Shown here: piece by piece, positions 8,546 through 17,409 of the stretch | Numbering within the stretch: the stretch's first letter is position 1 | Layout: each line of letters opens with the position of its first letter | Origin: Flectobacillus major DSM 103 | GTDB lineage: Bacteria > Bacteroidota > Bacteroidia > Cytophagales > Spirosomataceae | Length of the DNA: 64,000 nucleotides | NCBI RefSeq assembly: GCF_000427405.1 | Contig: NZ_KE386491.1 | Location: 789,001-853,000, forward strand | Direction: 5' to 3' | Translations under genes and position numbers: made by a program | The notes under the pieces: model-generated | Told to the model about the DNA's origin: nothing | Databases searched by the model: none | The model's input: the letters and a program-made list of their open reading frames with translations, nothing else

Positions 8546-9196
8546 TTGAATACACGCCTCGCACAGATTCTCTCGGCATTGTTGCACCCACTAATTATGC
8601 CCACTATATTGTATAGCATTATTTTTTATGTAGCTCCCGACGCTATCCATAATTTGGAGTTATTCAATGGTGCAGCCAGAGTAGGACTGATGAGTATTAA
8701 GGTGGGTTTATTGTTATTGATTTTTCTTCAAACCTTTGTTGTCCCTGTTATTAGTATTTACTTTGTTTATAGATTGGGCTTTATACAGAGTCTTCAGATG
8801 CAAACACTCAAAGATAGGCGTTTGCCGTATTTGATTACGGTGATAATTTATACTTTTGTCACAGCTTTTTATACCAAAAATATTACGCAGTTTCCCGAGG
8901 TTGCACTGATAATGAGTAGTATTACCTTTTCGCTTGCTACGGTAGCATTCATCAGTTTATACTGGAAAATATCGGCTCATGCCGTAGGCATTAGCGGAGC
9001 TGTCGGAGCGTTGTTAGGAATTGCTATTCGCCTTAAAGATAGCCAGTTATTATTTCCTTTGTTATTGCTCATTATTATAGCAGGTTTTTTAATATCGGCT
9101 CGATTGCACCTCAATGCACACACCCCTTCACAAGTATTGGCAGGCGTATTGCTTGGTCTTTTCATTAGTATTATGGTTACTATCTTCTTTTTGTAG
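8546..9196 (+). CDS. PAP2-like integral membrane protein
   Basis: The 216-aa product is mostly membrane helices, about six. Three spaced motifs recall type 2 phosphatidic acid phosphatases: Lys-Asp-Arg-Arg-Leu-Pro at about residues 89-94, Ser-Ala-His-Ala at about 146 and Ser-Ala-Arg-Leu-His-Leu-Asn-Ala-His near residue 190. The third motif lacks the usual final Asp (Gln here), and the second lacks Pro-Ser-Gly-His. Activity is therefore uncertain. The start is a TTG: no in-frame ATG exists between the preceding stop and the N-terminal segment Leu-Ser-Ala-Leu-Leu-His-Pro-Leu, which I take to be conserved in relatives. It lies 123 bp after rpoN. Confidence 0.75.
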   Translation: MNTRLAQILSALLHPLIMPTILYSIIFYVAPDAIHNLELFNGAARVGLMSIKVGLLLLIFLQTFVVPVISIYFVYRLGFIQSLQMQTLKDRRLPYLITVIIYTFVTAFYTKNITQFPEVALIMSSITFSLATVAFISLYWKISAHAVGISGAVGALLGIAIRLKDSQLLFPLLLLIIIAGFLISARLHLNAHTPSQVLAGVLLGLFISIMVTIFFL

Positions 9197-9431
9197 ATAC
9201 ATGAAGTTTTCTGAATTATAAGCTGTTCAACTTATGATAAACCTGAAATTGATTTGGAGAATAGTAAATAATACAAATCAAAAGGATTAATCTGATATGA
9301 TTGTATGCTTCGCAGTCGAGGATTTCGGTTGTTTATTTTGTGTACTTACTTAAAGGTATGCTTGCATAATAAATTCCTTTTTCAGAACTTCAACTATCTA
9401 TTGCATGTAAAACCTTTTTAACGAAAAGAAT

Positions 9432-10211
9432 ATGTATCAATTGTTGAAATATGAAGTACAGGAAGGTATTTGTACGATTGTTTTGAATAGGCCAGAAGTT
9501 TACAACGCTTTGAGTCCAGCCCTAATTCAAGAAATAACCCAAGCGGTAGAAACCGCCGCTGAATCGCTAGAGGTTCGGGTAATTGTGATTACGGGAGCGG
9601 GCGAAAAAGCTTTTTGTTCGGGAGCCGATTTGAAGGCAGGCGTAGGTAATGCCGCCAGTTTGGGCGAGTCGCTTCGCAAAAACTATAATCCTATGATTTT
9701 GGCTATCCGCAATGCTCCAAAGCCCGTAATTTGTCGATTAAATGGTATTGCAGCAGGGGCGGGCTGTTCGTTGGCTTTGGCTTGTGACAGTATTATAGCG
9801 GCCGAAAATGCGTCGATGTCACAAATATTCGTAAATATTGGGTTAATTATGGATGCAGGTTCGTCGTATTTTTTACCTCGTTTGGTAGGTTCACAAAAGG
9901 CTTTTGAATTATGCTCGACAGGGCGTATTGTAGCAGCAGAAGAATGTTTGGCATTGGGTCTGGTAAATCAGGTAGTTACCAACGATGCACTCGATGGTGC
10001 AGTACAACAGCTGGCCTTACAATATGCCAAAGCCCCAACCAAAGCAATTGGACTAATCAAGAAGGTGTTGAATCATTCGGGTAATTCGTCGTTGGAACAG
10101 ATGCTAGAATTAGAAGCGGTGTATCAAGATGAAGCTGCCCAAACCCAAGATTTTATGGAAGGCGTTTCGGCTTTTTTACAGAAAAAACGACCCAATTTTA
10201 AAGGTATCTAA
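9432..10211 (+). CDS. Enoyl-CoA hydratase/isomerase family protein (PaaG-like)
   Basis: This 259-aa crotonase-fold enzyme acts on acyl-CoA thioesters. The first oxyanion-hole motif (Cys-Ser-Gly-Ala-Asp-Leu-Lys) is at about residues 65-71 and the second (Ala-Ala-Gly-Ala-Gly-Cys-Ser-Leu) at about 111-118. Phe-Val-Asn-Ile-Gly-Leu-Ile-Met-Asp-Ala-Gly follows, where PaaG-type ring-epoxide isomerases have a similar segment with Asp as the catalytic acid. No other phenylacetate or beta-oxidation gene is nearby, so the substrate is open. Length is normal. It stands alone and ends in a strong hairpin terminator. Confidence 0.88.
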   Translation: MYQLLKYEVQEGICTIVLNRPEVYNALSPALIQEITQAVETAAESLEVRVIVITGAGEKAFCSGADLKAGVGNAASLGESLRKNYNPMILAIRNAPKPVICRLNGIAAGAGCSLALACDSIIAAENASMSQIFVNIGLIMDAGSSYFLPRLVGSQKAFELCSTGRIVAAEECLALGLVNQVVTNDALDGAVQQLALQYAKAPTKAIGLIKKVLNHSGNSSLEQMLELEAVYQDEAAQTQDFMEGVSAFLQKKRPNFKGI

Positions 10212-10217
10212 AATGAG

Positions 10218-10248
10218 AAAAGTCGTGGGCAATGCCCACGACTTTTTC
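10218..10248 (+). terminator. Hairpin terminator after the crotonase gene
   Basis: A 13-bp perfect stem at 10218-10230 and 10234-10246 with a 3-nt loop. The A tract before it and T tract after it are part of the stem. Confidence 0.9.
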
Positions 10249-10731
10249 TGTAACCCGAACCCATAAAAAAATAATCTATAAAAGATTACTTAGTTAGTAT
10301 TTATATAACGTAGCGTATAGCTATAGTAATATCTATTAGCAGTGCCTTCGACTTGATAAACGTCGTAAGTCAAGGGAAAATTGTTGTCAGAAAATTAGTC
10401 AAAAGGAATACCTTTGGAATGAAATGGGACGACATTAAAGCCTGATAATCAGGTTTTAACAATATGAGGCAATTAGCGTTGGATTAAGTAAGGGTATAAT
10501 TCGCACTAATTATATCATATCGACATCACATCTGGCGGTATGTTTTGAAGACATTTATAACTATAGCAAGTTGCAATAGTTAATCTTAAAAATCAAATTT
10601 TTTGCAAAATAAAATCTCTTTACAAGGCTATTTTTATTGGTAAAACTATTGAGTGGTTAATAACCTGAGCCTCAATTGGTTTTTGTAAAGCATTTTATTA
10701 GTAAAATATCTTGATTTTTATGTCCCTAATT
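10249..10731. other. Intergenic region without recognised features
   Basis: About 480 bp lie between the crotonase terminator and the end of the convergent oxidoreductase gene. I see no open frame of coding character, no RNA gene and no clear hairpin. It is AT-rich throughout. Confidence 0.4.
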
Positions 10732-12114
10732 TTACCCGATTATCTTCATTTTTTCGGCATCCCAAACAATCGGTTTCTTTTGCTCTACACTCATATTGCA
10801 GGCAATTGACGGAGCCGCTGCTCGTAAGCCAAACGAGGCATCCTCTACAACAGTCTTGCCAGCCCTAACAGCCTCAAAAAAACCAATGAAATGGTCAAGG
10901 CGATCGTCGTAGCCTTGTGGCGATTTGAAAACAATATCGTCATACCTTTTCCATTCTTTATCCTCTTTTGTATAGGTTGCCTCATATTGTTTTTTGGCTT
11001 CTATTTGTTGAGCTTCCGAAAAAGTCATAACAGAGTCATATCCACCAAACTCTGGAGCTTTTGGACGTTTGAAATGTTTGATAGTGAGGTCGTTCCAACG
11101 CATTTCTATAACCCCTTCAGTACCTACCAAACGAGTGTACGAGCCACCGCTTCCGCCATCGGCCAAATTTACTCTGGTAAAAAGCTGGAATGAAGGATGC
11201 GTTTTTCTTTCTGGATAATACATCATACCTGTTACTAAGTCGTAGGCATCTCGACCATCTTTCCAGTAATTGAGGTCGCCAAGGGCAAAAATTTTGCTAG
11301 GGCCAATAGAACTTGTTACAACATGTACGCCCGTAAGAATATGGACAAACAAGTCGCCAGCAACCCCTGTCCCAAAATCTTTGTAATTACGCCATCTGAA
11401 AAATTTAAGGGCATCGAAGGGTGTTTTGGGGGCATCGCCAATGTATTTGTCCCAATCTACTGTTTGGGGCGAGGCATCTGTTGGTATGGTATATTGCCAA
11501 GCTCCATTGGCACTAGTTCGGTCATTGACGGCTTCGATATAAGTAAGCTCGCCAATAATACCTTGTTCATAATATTTTTTGGCTTCCAACACCGAAACCG
11601 CACTAGCACGTTGGCTTCCTACCTGAAAAACTTTGCCCGTTTTCTTTTGGGTATCAATAACGGCCTGCCCTTCGTCGATATGATGCACCATAGGTTTTTC
11701 GCAATATACGTGTTTTCCTGCCTTCATAGCATCTATAGAAATTTTATCGTGCCAATGGTCGGTAGTACAAATCAGTACAGCGTCTATATCTTTACGAATC
11801 AAGATTTCCCGATAATCTTTGGTTGTAAAAATATTTTTTCCCCATTTTTCTTTGGCTCGTTCTAGGCGACCTGTGTATAAATCGCATACTGCAACGAGCT
11901 CGACACCCGGTACTTTTAGGGCTGTATCGGTATCGTAGTGGCCAATAATGCCTGAGCCAATCAGAGCAATTCTGATGGTGTCGTTGGAGGAAATACGAGC
12001 TTCTGATTGCAGAATAAAGGTTTTTCCGTAGGCTTCCGAAAGACTAACCCCGCCAACAACCATGGCCGAAGTACCGCTTAGTTTTTTGATAAAATCTCTT
12101 CTTGAGTTGCTCAT
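10732..12114 (-). CDS. Tat-exported Gfo/Idh/MocA family oxidoreductase
   Basis: The 460-aa protein starts with a twin-arginine signal (Ser-Arg-Arg-Asp-Phe-Ile-Lys-Lys) and a hydrophobic segment, so it is probably folded with its NAD(P) cofactor and exported to the periplasm. The Rossmann motif Gly-Ser-Gly-Ile-Ile-Gly-His follows, then the Glu-Lys-Pro motif (Tyr-Cys-Glu-Lys-Pro-Met) typical of sugar-type oxidoreductases in this family. The C-terminal half is the family alpha/beta domain. The frame is open to 12186, but the ATG at 12114 places the Tat motif at the start. The substrate is probably a sugar or polyol derivative, which is inference only. Confidence 0.9.
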   Translation of the reverse strand: MSNSRRDFIKKLSGTSAMVVGGVSLSEAYGKTFILQSEARISSNDTIRIALIGSGIIGHYDTDTALKVPGVELVAVCDLYTGRLERAKEKWGKNIFTTKDYREILIRKDIDAVLICTTDHWHDKISIDAMKAGKHVYCEKPMVHHIDEGQAVIDTQKKTGKVFQVGSQRASAVSVLEAKKYYEQGIIGELTYIEAVNDRTSANGAWQYTIPTDASPQTVDWDKYIGDAPKTPFDALKFFRWRNYKDFGTGVAGDLFVHILTGVHVVTSSIGPSKIFALGDLNYWKDGRDAYDLVTGMMYYPERKTHPSFQLFTRVNLADGGSGGSYTRLVGTEGVIEMRWNDLTIKHFKRPKAPEFGGYDSVMTFSEAQQIEAKKQYEATYTKEDKEWKRYDDIVFKSPQGYDDRLDHFIGFFEAVRAGKTVVEDASFGLRAAAPSIACNMSVEQKKPIVWDAEKMKIIG

Positions 12115-12332
12115 GTTATTAGGTTTGGTATTCACTGTTATTACGTTCTTGTACGATATTTTGAACCTATCTCGAAAATAAGTCAATGCCTCGTACGTTG
12201 ATTGGGTGACTAATAAACTAAAATACCTGTTTTGAGGGAAAAAGATATGCTAACCTGTGATGATTTCGGAAGAATGAACGGGTGTTTTGACAAATATTGA
12301 GTAATTTGCAATGTAATAGGCCAGTGACAGAA

Positions 12333-13355
12333 ATGAATAAGAATATTAGCGACGGAATTAACTTTTTATCAAAACTTACAGCGAAGCGTGTATGGAATGC
12401 GGTGAAGGTTGTGAGTAGCTTTTATTCGTCTAAACTTACTGGTAAGCCCAATACTTGGGGATTGCCAATTAGTATTTCTTTTGAACCCACTACGTCCTGT
12501 AATTTACGTTGCCCCGAATGCCCTAGTGGGCTTCGGTCGTTTACTCGTCCAACGGGTATGTTGTCCTCAGGACTATTCAAGCAGACCATCGATGAACTAT
12601 CAGATACCCTGTTGTATCTTATTTTTTATTTTCAAGGCGAACCCTACTTGCATCCACAATTTCTTGAATTAGTTGGTTATGCTTCCCAAAAAGGAATCTA
12701 TACGGCTACTTCTACCAATGCCCATTATTTGTCGGACGAACAAGCTAAAAAAACAGTTGAGTCGGGTTTAGATAGGTTGATTATCTCAATTGATGGTACA
12801 AGCCAAGAGGTGTACCAACAGTATCGGGTAGGAGGAAAACTCAATAAAGTAATAGAAGGAACAAAGCATATCGTAAAGTGGAAAAAAGCCTTGAAGTCGA
12901 GTACTCCACACATTATTTTTCAGTTTTTAGTTGTAAAGCCTAATCAGCATCAAATTGAGGAGGTAAAGCTATTGGCCAAAGAGTTGGGTGTGGATGAAGT
13001 TGGGCTCAAAACGGCTCAGATTTACGATTATGCAAATGGCTCGGAGTTGATACCTACCATCGATAAATACGCTCGTTATGCTCGTCAAAATGATGGAAGT
13101 TATACTATCAAAAACAAGTTGGTAAATCACTGTTGGAAAATGTGGCATTCGTGTGTGATTACTTGGGATGGTTTGGTAGTGCCGTGTTGTTTTGACAAAG
13201 ATGCTCATTTTCGTTTGGGTGATATGAAAACTCAGTCGTTTACCAAGCTTTGGAATGACCAAGCATACAACGATTTTCGGAAAACCCTTATCAAGTCTCG
13301 CTCACAGATTGAAATGTGTAAAAATTGTACAGAAGGTACACAGGTTTGGGCGTAG
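12333..13355 (+). CDS. Radical SAM protein with SPASM domain
   Basis: In this 340-aa protein the Cys-x3-Cys-x2-Cys motif (Cys56, Cys60, Cys63) binds the [4Fe-4S] cluster that cleaves S-adenosylmethionine. A Gly-Glu-Pro (Phe-Gln-Gly-Glu-Pro) follows, as expected for SAM binding. The C-terminal part has a SPASM-type cysteine set (Cys-Trp-Lys-Met-Trp-His-Ser-Cys, Cys-Cys-Phe-Asp and Cys-Lys-Asn-Cys) for auxiliary clusters. SPASM enzymes often modify peptides, but no precursor peptide or transporter gene was found beside it. A TTG at 12297 is in frame; the ATG at 12333 is preferred. It is divergent from the oxidoreductase gene. Confidence 0.9.
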   Translation: MNKNISDGINFLSKLTAKRVWNAVKVVSSFYSSKLTGKPNTWGLPISISFEPTTSCNLRCPECPSGLRSFTRPTGMLSSGLFKQTIDELSDTLLYLIFYFQGEPYLHPQFLELVGYASQKGIYTATSTNAHYLSDEQAKKTVESGLDRLIISIDGTSQEVYQQYRVGGKLNKVIEGTKHIVKWKKALKSSTPHIIFQFLVVKPNQHQIEEVKLLAKELGVDEVGLKTAQIYDYANGSELIPTIDKYARYARQNDGSYTIKNKLVNHCWKMWHSCVITWDGLVVPCCFDKDAHFRLGDMKTQSFTKLWNDQAYNDFRKTLIKSRSQIEMCKNCTEGTQVWA

Positions 13356-13491
13356 TATTGATAACGATTGAGTATTCAGGTTGTTGTATGATGGTTTTGA
13401 ATATTATCAAAAGATAAATTCAAAATAGTTTTGTATAAACACTTAATTGACCTATTTAATTTAATCAACATTTTGAGTCTTTTTGCATATT

Positions 13492-14166
13492 ATGATAATA
13501 GAAGAAATATTAAAAAAACAAAAATTTGCCAGTGTTGTTCCTTTTAACTTTCAAACAGATACATTACTTCATCTTGATTTAACCGAAGCCAATACTGATT
13601 TACATACAATAGATTTAACCAATACCCAAGTATTTTCTGATTATGTATTTCAGAAAATTAATGAAGCTGGTGCAGTTTGTGCGGTAGGAGGGTATCTCGA
13701 AAATCGCTTTATCTATCGTCGAAGCCAACATTTTCAACAATCATTCGAGCCACGTTCTATTCATTTGGGTGTAGATATTTGGGCAAAAGCTGGAACACCC
13801 GTATTTGCCCCGCTGGCTGGCAATGTACATAGCTTTGCCAATAACGATACTTTTGGAGACTACGGGCCTACCATTATTGTAGCTCACCGATTGCAAGACT
13901 GTACCTTTTATACGCTATACGGACACCTAAGCTTGGAGTCGCTGGAAGGCTTGGAAGAAGGACAGGCTATTGAACAAGGACAACAAATTGCTACTTTTGG
14001 CGATTTTCCTATTAATGGCAACTGGCCACCACATTTGCATTTTCAAGTAATAACCGATATGCAAGGGCGAAAAGGCGATTATGCGGGTGTTTGTGAACCC
14101 TCGCAACAAGACATTTACGCTAAGCTATGTATCAATGCCAATATTGTTTTGGGTATTGAGTTATAA
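13492..14166 (+). CDS. M23 family metallopeptidase (LytM domain)
   Basis: The 224-aa protein has the full zinc site of M23 peptidases: His91 and Asp95 in His-Leu-Gly-Val-Asp, His145 in Leu-Tyr-Gly-His, and His181/His183 in Pro-His-Leu-His-Phe. These enzymes cut peptide cross-links in peptidoglycan. No signal peptide or transmembrane segment is visible at the N-terminus, which is unusual for a cell-wall enzyme and may mean a cytoplasmic role or non-classical export. An in-frame TTG at 13483 does not add one. The diadenylate cyclase gene follows 62 bp later on the same strand and may be cotranscribed. Confidence 0.88.
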   Translation: MIIEEILKKQKFASVVPFNFQTDTLLHLDLTEANTDLHTIDLTNTQVFSDYVFQKINEAGAVCAVGGYLENRFIYRRSQHFQQSFEPRSIHLGVDIWAKAGTPVFAPLAGNVHSFANNDTFGDYGPTIIVAHRLQDCTFYTLYGHLSLESLEGLEEGQAIEQGQQIATFGDFPINGNWPPHLHFQVITDMQGRKGDYAGVCEPSQQDIYAKLCINANIVLGIEL

Positions 14167-14228
14167 TCAAGACTGTGAATTTTACTTACCTTACCATATT
14201 ATTTTACCAATAAACATTCTTTAAACAA

Positions 14229-15011
14229 ATGCACATAGGTTTCTTAGATATTGATTTTATAGATTTATTTGATATAGTATTTGTTGCGTTTTTACTTTAC
14301 CAAATATATAGACTTATTCAGGGGAGTATCGCTAATAAAATATTCTTTGGCTATATCATGATATACGTAGTGTATTTGGTAGCAACTGCCTTGGGTATGG
14401 AGTTGCTTTCTGCTATTTTGGGGCAGTTTATGAATGTGGGTGTACTGGCTTTACTGATTATTTTCCAACAAGAAATACGTCGTTTTTTGATGATGCTGGG
14501 GCGGTCTACTTCAATTCAGGAAAATGCCTTGCTCAAAAGATTTTATACGCCAAAAATTTCTAAAGAAAATGTCTCGACCTTACAAGCTATTGTAGAAGCT
14601 ACCAAAGTAATGGCCACTACGCATACTGGAGCATTGATTGTAATAGAAAAGGAAGACGACTTAAAAAAGTTTATTGAATCGGGCGATGAAATAGACTCAC
14701 AGGTTTCAAAAAGGTTGTTGTTAACTATTTTTCATAAAAATTCTCCATTGCACGACGGTGCTGTTATTATTAAAAATGGCCGTTTGGCGGCTGCACGTTG
14801 TATGTTACCAGTTTCGGAAAGTGGTACAATTTCGCCAACATTAGGCTTTAGGCATCGTGCTGCTTTTGGTATGAGCGAACAAACTGATGCTGCCATTATT
14901 GTAGTTTCGGAAGAAAAAGGAGAGGTATCCTTTGTTAATCACGGAGGAATTTTTAGAAATATGTCGGTTCGAGACCTCGAAAACAAACTCAGTGATTATT
15001 TGTTAAGCTAA
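14229..15011 (+). CDS. cdaA: Diadenylate cyclase CdaA (c-di-AMP synthase)
   Basis: The 260-aa membrane enzyme joins two ATP into cyclic di-AMP. About three hydrophobic helices occupy residues 10-80, followed by a DAC (DisA_N) domain with the Asp-Gly-Ala motif at 176-178 and Arg-His-Arg at 208-210, both needed for ATP binding and catalysis. Ser-Gly-Thr between them is also typical. c-di-AMP is tied to potassium balance and cell-wall stress in bacteria that make it. The preceding gene is a peptidoglycan-type peptidase, but no CdaR or GlmM gene is adjacent. Confidence 0.95.
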   Translation: MHIGFLDIDFIDLFDIVFVAFLLYQIYRLIQGSIANKIFFGYIMIYVVYLVATALGMELLSAILGQFMNVGVLALLIIFQQEIRRFLMMLGRSTSIQENALLKRFYTPKISKENVSTLQAIVEATKVMATTHTGALIVIEKEDDLKKFIESGDEIDSQVSKRLLLTIFHKNSPLHDGAVIIKNGRLAAARCMLPVSESGTISPTLGFRHRAAFGMSEQTDAAIIVVSEEKGEVSFVNHGGIFRNMSVRDLENKLSDYLLS

Positions 15012-15056
15012 ATTGGATTGAGTGTCCTTCTCGTCAAAAAAAAATTATTGTAGATA

Positions 15057-15100
15057 AAAAAGCGTCATTCCTGATAGTTAGAAAGGGATGACGCTTTTGG
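15057..15100. terminator. Bidirectional hairpin terminator
   Basis: Stem arms AAAAGCGTCAT (15057-15067) and ATGACGCTTTT (15088-15098) extend inward by a few pairs including one G-U. It sits between convergent cdaA and the deacetylase gene. Confidence 0.85.
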
Positions 15101-15110
15101 TTAGATATGG

Positions 15111-16034
15111 TTAGGTTTCTCTAATACTATTTTTATCGCTCAATGTCATTCTGGCAATCTCATCTTTCCGTTTAAAAACTACCCCTTTGTGTTTTTGCAT
15201 ATACGTTAGCATATTTCTAATAGCTGTGGCCATTTGTGGTGTACCACCGATACGGTCATGAAAACTAATAGATAGCATACGGCGTTGTTGTTTAGATTCG
15301 AGGTAAAGCTGGTCAAACTCCATTTTTACTTGTTGTAAAAATTGCTCAGCCGAGAAGTTTTTGCCTTCAATCAAAACAATATCGTTACAACGGATAGTAT
15401 AAGGAACAACCGCAAAATCTTGGTTGTTTACCTGAATAATAAAAGGTTGGTCTCTACTAACATCGTCGATATGATATATAAAGCCTAATTCTTGTAAAAT
15501 AGCTAATGTATTAGGGCCTCTTCTGAGCCAGTTGGCATTATAACCCAATGCTTTTACTCCAGTAATTTGCTGAATAGCTTCTTGGCCATCTTTAATAAAC
15601 TTTTTTTCTTCTTCATAACTCATGGTATATTGTGTAGCCCAATTTAGGCCATGTGCAGCGGCTTCATGACCTCTGTCTACAATTTCTTTGGCCAGTTTGG
15701 GATTTTTGAGAGCAGCCGTTCCAACAATATGCGATGTTACTTTTATACCAAATTGATCCCAGAGGTCTAACATTCTCGGAATCCCCTCTTTATATCCGTA
15801 TTCGTACCATGTAGATGCTGGCAAATCAATATAACCTTTTTGAATATTTTGAGGAAAAGGGCTTTCGGCATTGTCGGGCTGGCCTCCTGCCTCAAATTGC
15901 ATCGAAATAGATACAATAAGCGATGAGCCATCTGCCCATTGGGTTTGACGAGGATGCTCTTGGGGCGTACTCAGAGCCATACCTGATAACCCTAATAAGC
16001 CACTTTTTTTTATGAAATTTCGTCTTGAGTTCAT
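15111..16034 (-). CDS. Tat-exported polysaccharide deacetylase family protein
   Basis: The 307-aa protein begins with a twin-arginine motif (Ser-Arg-Arg-Asn-Phe-Ile-Lys-Lys), which suggests export in folded form. The rest is a NodB-like carbohydrate esterase 4 barrel: Arg-Gly-His-Glu-Ala-Ala-Ala-His-Gly supplies the metal-binding region and Ser-Phe-His-Asp-Arg-Ile-Gly-Gly the C-terminal His motif. The subgroup resembles PuuE-type allantoinase-like or peptidoglycan deacetylases more than chitooligosaccharide deacetylases. The upstream DoxX gene ends 2 bp before this start, so the two are very likely cotranscribed. Confidence 0.87.
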   Translation of the reverse strand: MNSRRNFIKKSGLLGLSGMALSTPQEHPRQTQWADGSSLIVSISMQFEAGGQPDNAESPFPQNIQKGYIDLPASTWYEYGYKEGIPRMLDLWDQFGIKVTSHIVGTAALKNPKLAKEIVDRGHEAAAHGLNWATQYTMSYEEEKKFIKDGQEAIQQITGVKALGYNANWLRRGPNTLAILQELGFIYHIDDVSRDQPFIIQVNNQDFAVVPYTIRCNDIVLIEGKNFSAEQFLQQVKMEFDQLYLESKQQRRMLSISFHDRIGGTPQMATAIRNMLTYMQKHKGVVFKRKDEIARMTLSDKNSIRET

Positions 16035-16035
16035 G

Positions 16036-16428
16036 TTATTTTACTAAAAGGTTATCAATTGAATACTGGTTGGCTGAGATAAATTGAAGCAATAAAGCTA
16101 TTATCATTACATGAATTAACTGAGACGGGAGTGCTTCCCAATTTTCGATTAGGCACGTTCCTAAAATCAAGATAATCATAAGAATAGCCGAAGCTACCAG
16201 TGCCTGTTTGGTCAATAAACCTAGTACAAGCATTAGCCCCAATACAAATTCGGCAATAGGGAGTACATAACTAAACGGTAATACTATAGCCGAAGGAAGT
16301 ATTGATTTGTCGAAAATACCGACCATCCAGTTGCTAAATGTAGTAAGTTTGGGTAAACGAACCAGTCCGTGTCCCAAAAGACTAAAGCCAATGGCTAGCC
16401 TGATAAGTAAAAAAGGGAGTGAAGTCAT
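16036..16428 (-). CDS. DoxX family membrane protein
   Basis: A 130-aa protein with four hydrophobic segments and the DoxX-type N-terminal motif Arg-Leu-Ala-Ile-Gly-Phe-Ser-Leu-Leu-Gly-His-Gly. DoxX relatives are small quinone-linked or redox membrane proteins of poorly defined function. The ATG at 16428 is preferred to a TTG 10 codons upstream. It is first in an operon with the deacetylase and divergent from the AraC-type regulator, which is a plausible controller. Confidence 0.85.
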   Translation of the reverse strand: MTSLPFLLIRLAIGFSLLGHGLVRLPKLTTFSNWMVGIFDKSILPSAIVLPFSYVLPIAEFVLGLMLVLGLLTKQALVASAILMIILILGTCLIENWEALPSQLIHVMIIALLLQFISANQYSIDNLLVK

Positions 16429-16522
16429 CTGCTGAAATAGTAAAGTTTGTGAATACAAAATTGTTCATAAAAAAGCAAAGAGTACTTGTAAAAAGGCAGG
16501 AGTAAATAGTAAAATAAGAGGT

Positions 16523-17356
16523 ATGGAAATCAAAAATTTGTATGCTCCTTTTGAGATGGAGCTGTTGGAAGTAAGTAATTATCAGGCAAAACAACATACA
16601 AATACGTTTTTTGAGATGGTATTTGTGCTAAATGGTACAGGTGTTCAACTGATTAACGACCATCAGTTGGCTTATAGTAGCGATAAGCTATTCCTGATTT
16701 TTCCACAAGACCGGCATGGTTTTGAGGTACATCAAAGAACGAGTTTGTTTTTTATTCGGTTCAATGACAGTTATTTACAAACTCAAAGCAAAGAATGGTT
16801 ACAAAAGTTAGAATTTATATTTCATACTCACAATCATTTGCCAGGTTGTATTTTGAAAAATGTAGAAGATAAACCCCTGATACGTGCGTTGGTAGAAGGG
16901 TTAGTCCGTGAATACAGACAAGATAAACCACAGCGTAACGAAGTAATACAACAACTCATCAACACAATTATTACAATAGCCGCTCGTAATATTACTTTAA
17001 TGGAGGTACTTTCGGGGCAGCATTATTATACCAAGCAAGCGGTACATTTACTTAATTATGTTCATCAGAATATTTATGACGCAGACATGCTGAAAGTCGA
17101 GAAAATGGCCGATACCTTTCATCTTTCACCTAATTACCTTAGCGAATATTTTAAAAAGCAAGTTGGCGAAAACCTCCAGCATTATATTATACAGTATAAA
17201 ATTCAATTAGTGGCTACAAGATTGAGGTATACCAGTATGAGAATTAGCGAAATAGCTTTTGAATTAGGTTTTAGCGATGAAAGCCATTTGAATAAGATTT
17301 TTAAAAAATACCGAGGGGTCAGTCCGTCTGTATTTAGAAAAAAGTGGGAAGAATAA
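16523..17356 (+). CDS. AraC family transcriptional regulator
   Basis: A 277-aa protein. Its N-terminal cupin-like sensing domain (about residues 20-90, with His-Gly-Phe-Glu-Val) is followed by two helix-turn-helix motifs in the C-terminal 100 residues, including Val-Glu-Lys-Met-Ala-Asp-Thr-Phe-His-Leu-Ser and Ile-Ala-Phe-Glu-Leu-Gly-Phe-Ser-Asp-Glu-Ser-His. An AAGAGG stretch sits only a few bases before the ATG and is a rare Shine-Dalgarno-like site in this window. It is divergent from the DoxX/deacetylase operon across 94 bp and probably regulates it (inference). Confidence 0.92.
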   Translation: MEIKNLYAPFEMELLEVSNYQAKQHTNTFFEMVFVLNGTGVQLINDHQLAYSSDKLFLIFPQDRHGFEVHQRTSLFFIRFNDSYLQTQSKEWLQKLEFIFHTHNHLPGCILKNVEDKPLIRALVEGLVREYRQDKPQRNEVIQQLINTIITIAARNITLMEVLSGQHYYTKQAVHLLNYVHQNIYDADMLKVEKMADTFHLSPNYLSEYFKKQVGENLQHYIIQYKIQLVATRLRYTSMRISEIAFELGFSDESHLNKIFKKYRGVSPSVFRKKWEE

Positions 17357-17358
17357 AT

Positions 17359-17398
17359 AAACGCCTTGCCAAAATAGGTAGTTTTGACAAGGCGTTTG
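17359..17398. terminator. Bidirectional hairpin terminator
   Basis: AAACGCCTTG (17359-17368) pairs with CAAGGCGTTT (17388-17397), and CAAAA / TTTTG extends the stem past one mismatch. It lies between the convergent AraC-type and GapN-like genes. Confidence 0.85.
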
Positions 17399-17409
17399 GC
17401 AGATTGGTA

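Noticed and set aside
11323-11865. 180-codon plus-strand frame inside the Gfo/Idh/MocA gene
   Set aside because: Antisense shadow of a conserved oxidoreductase; the composition is not protein-like.
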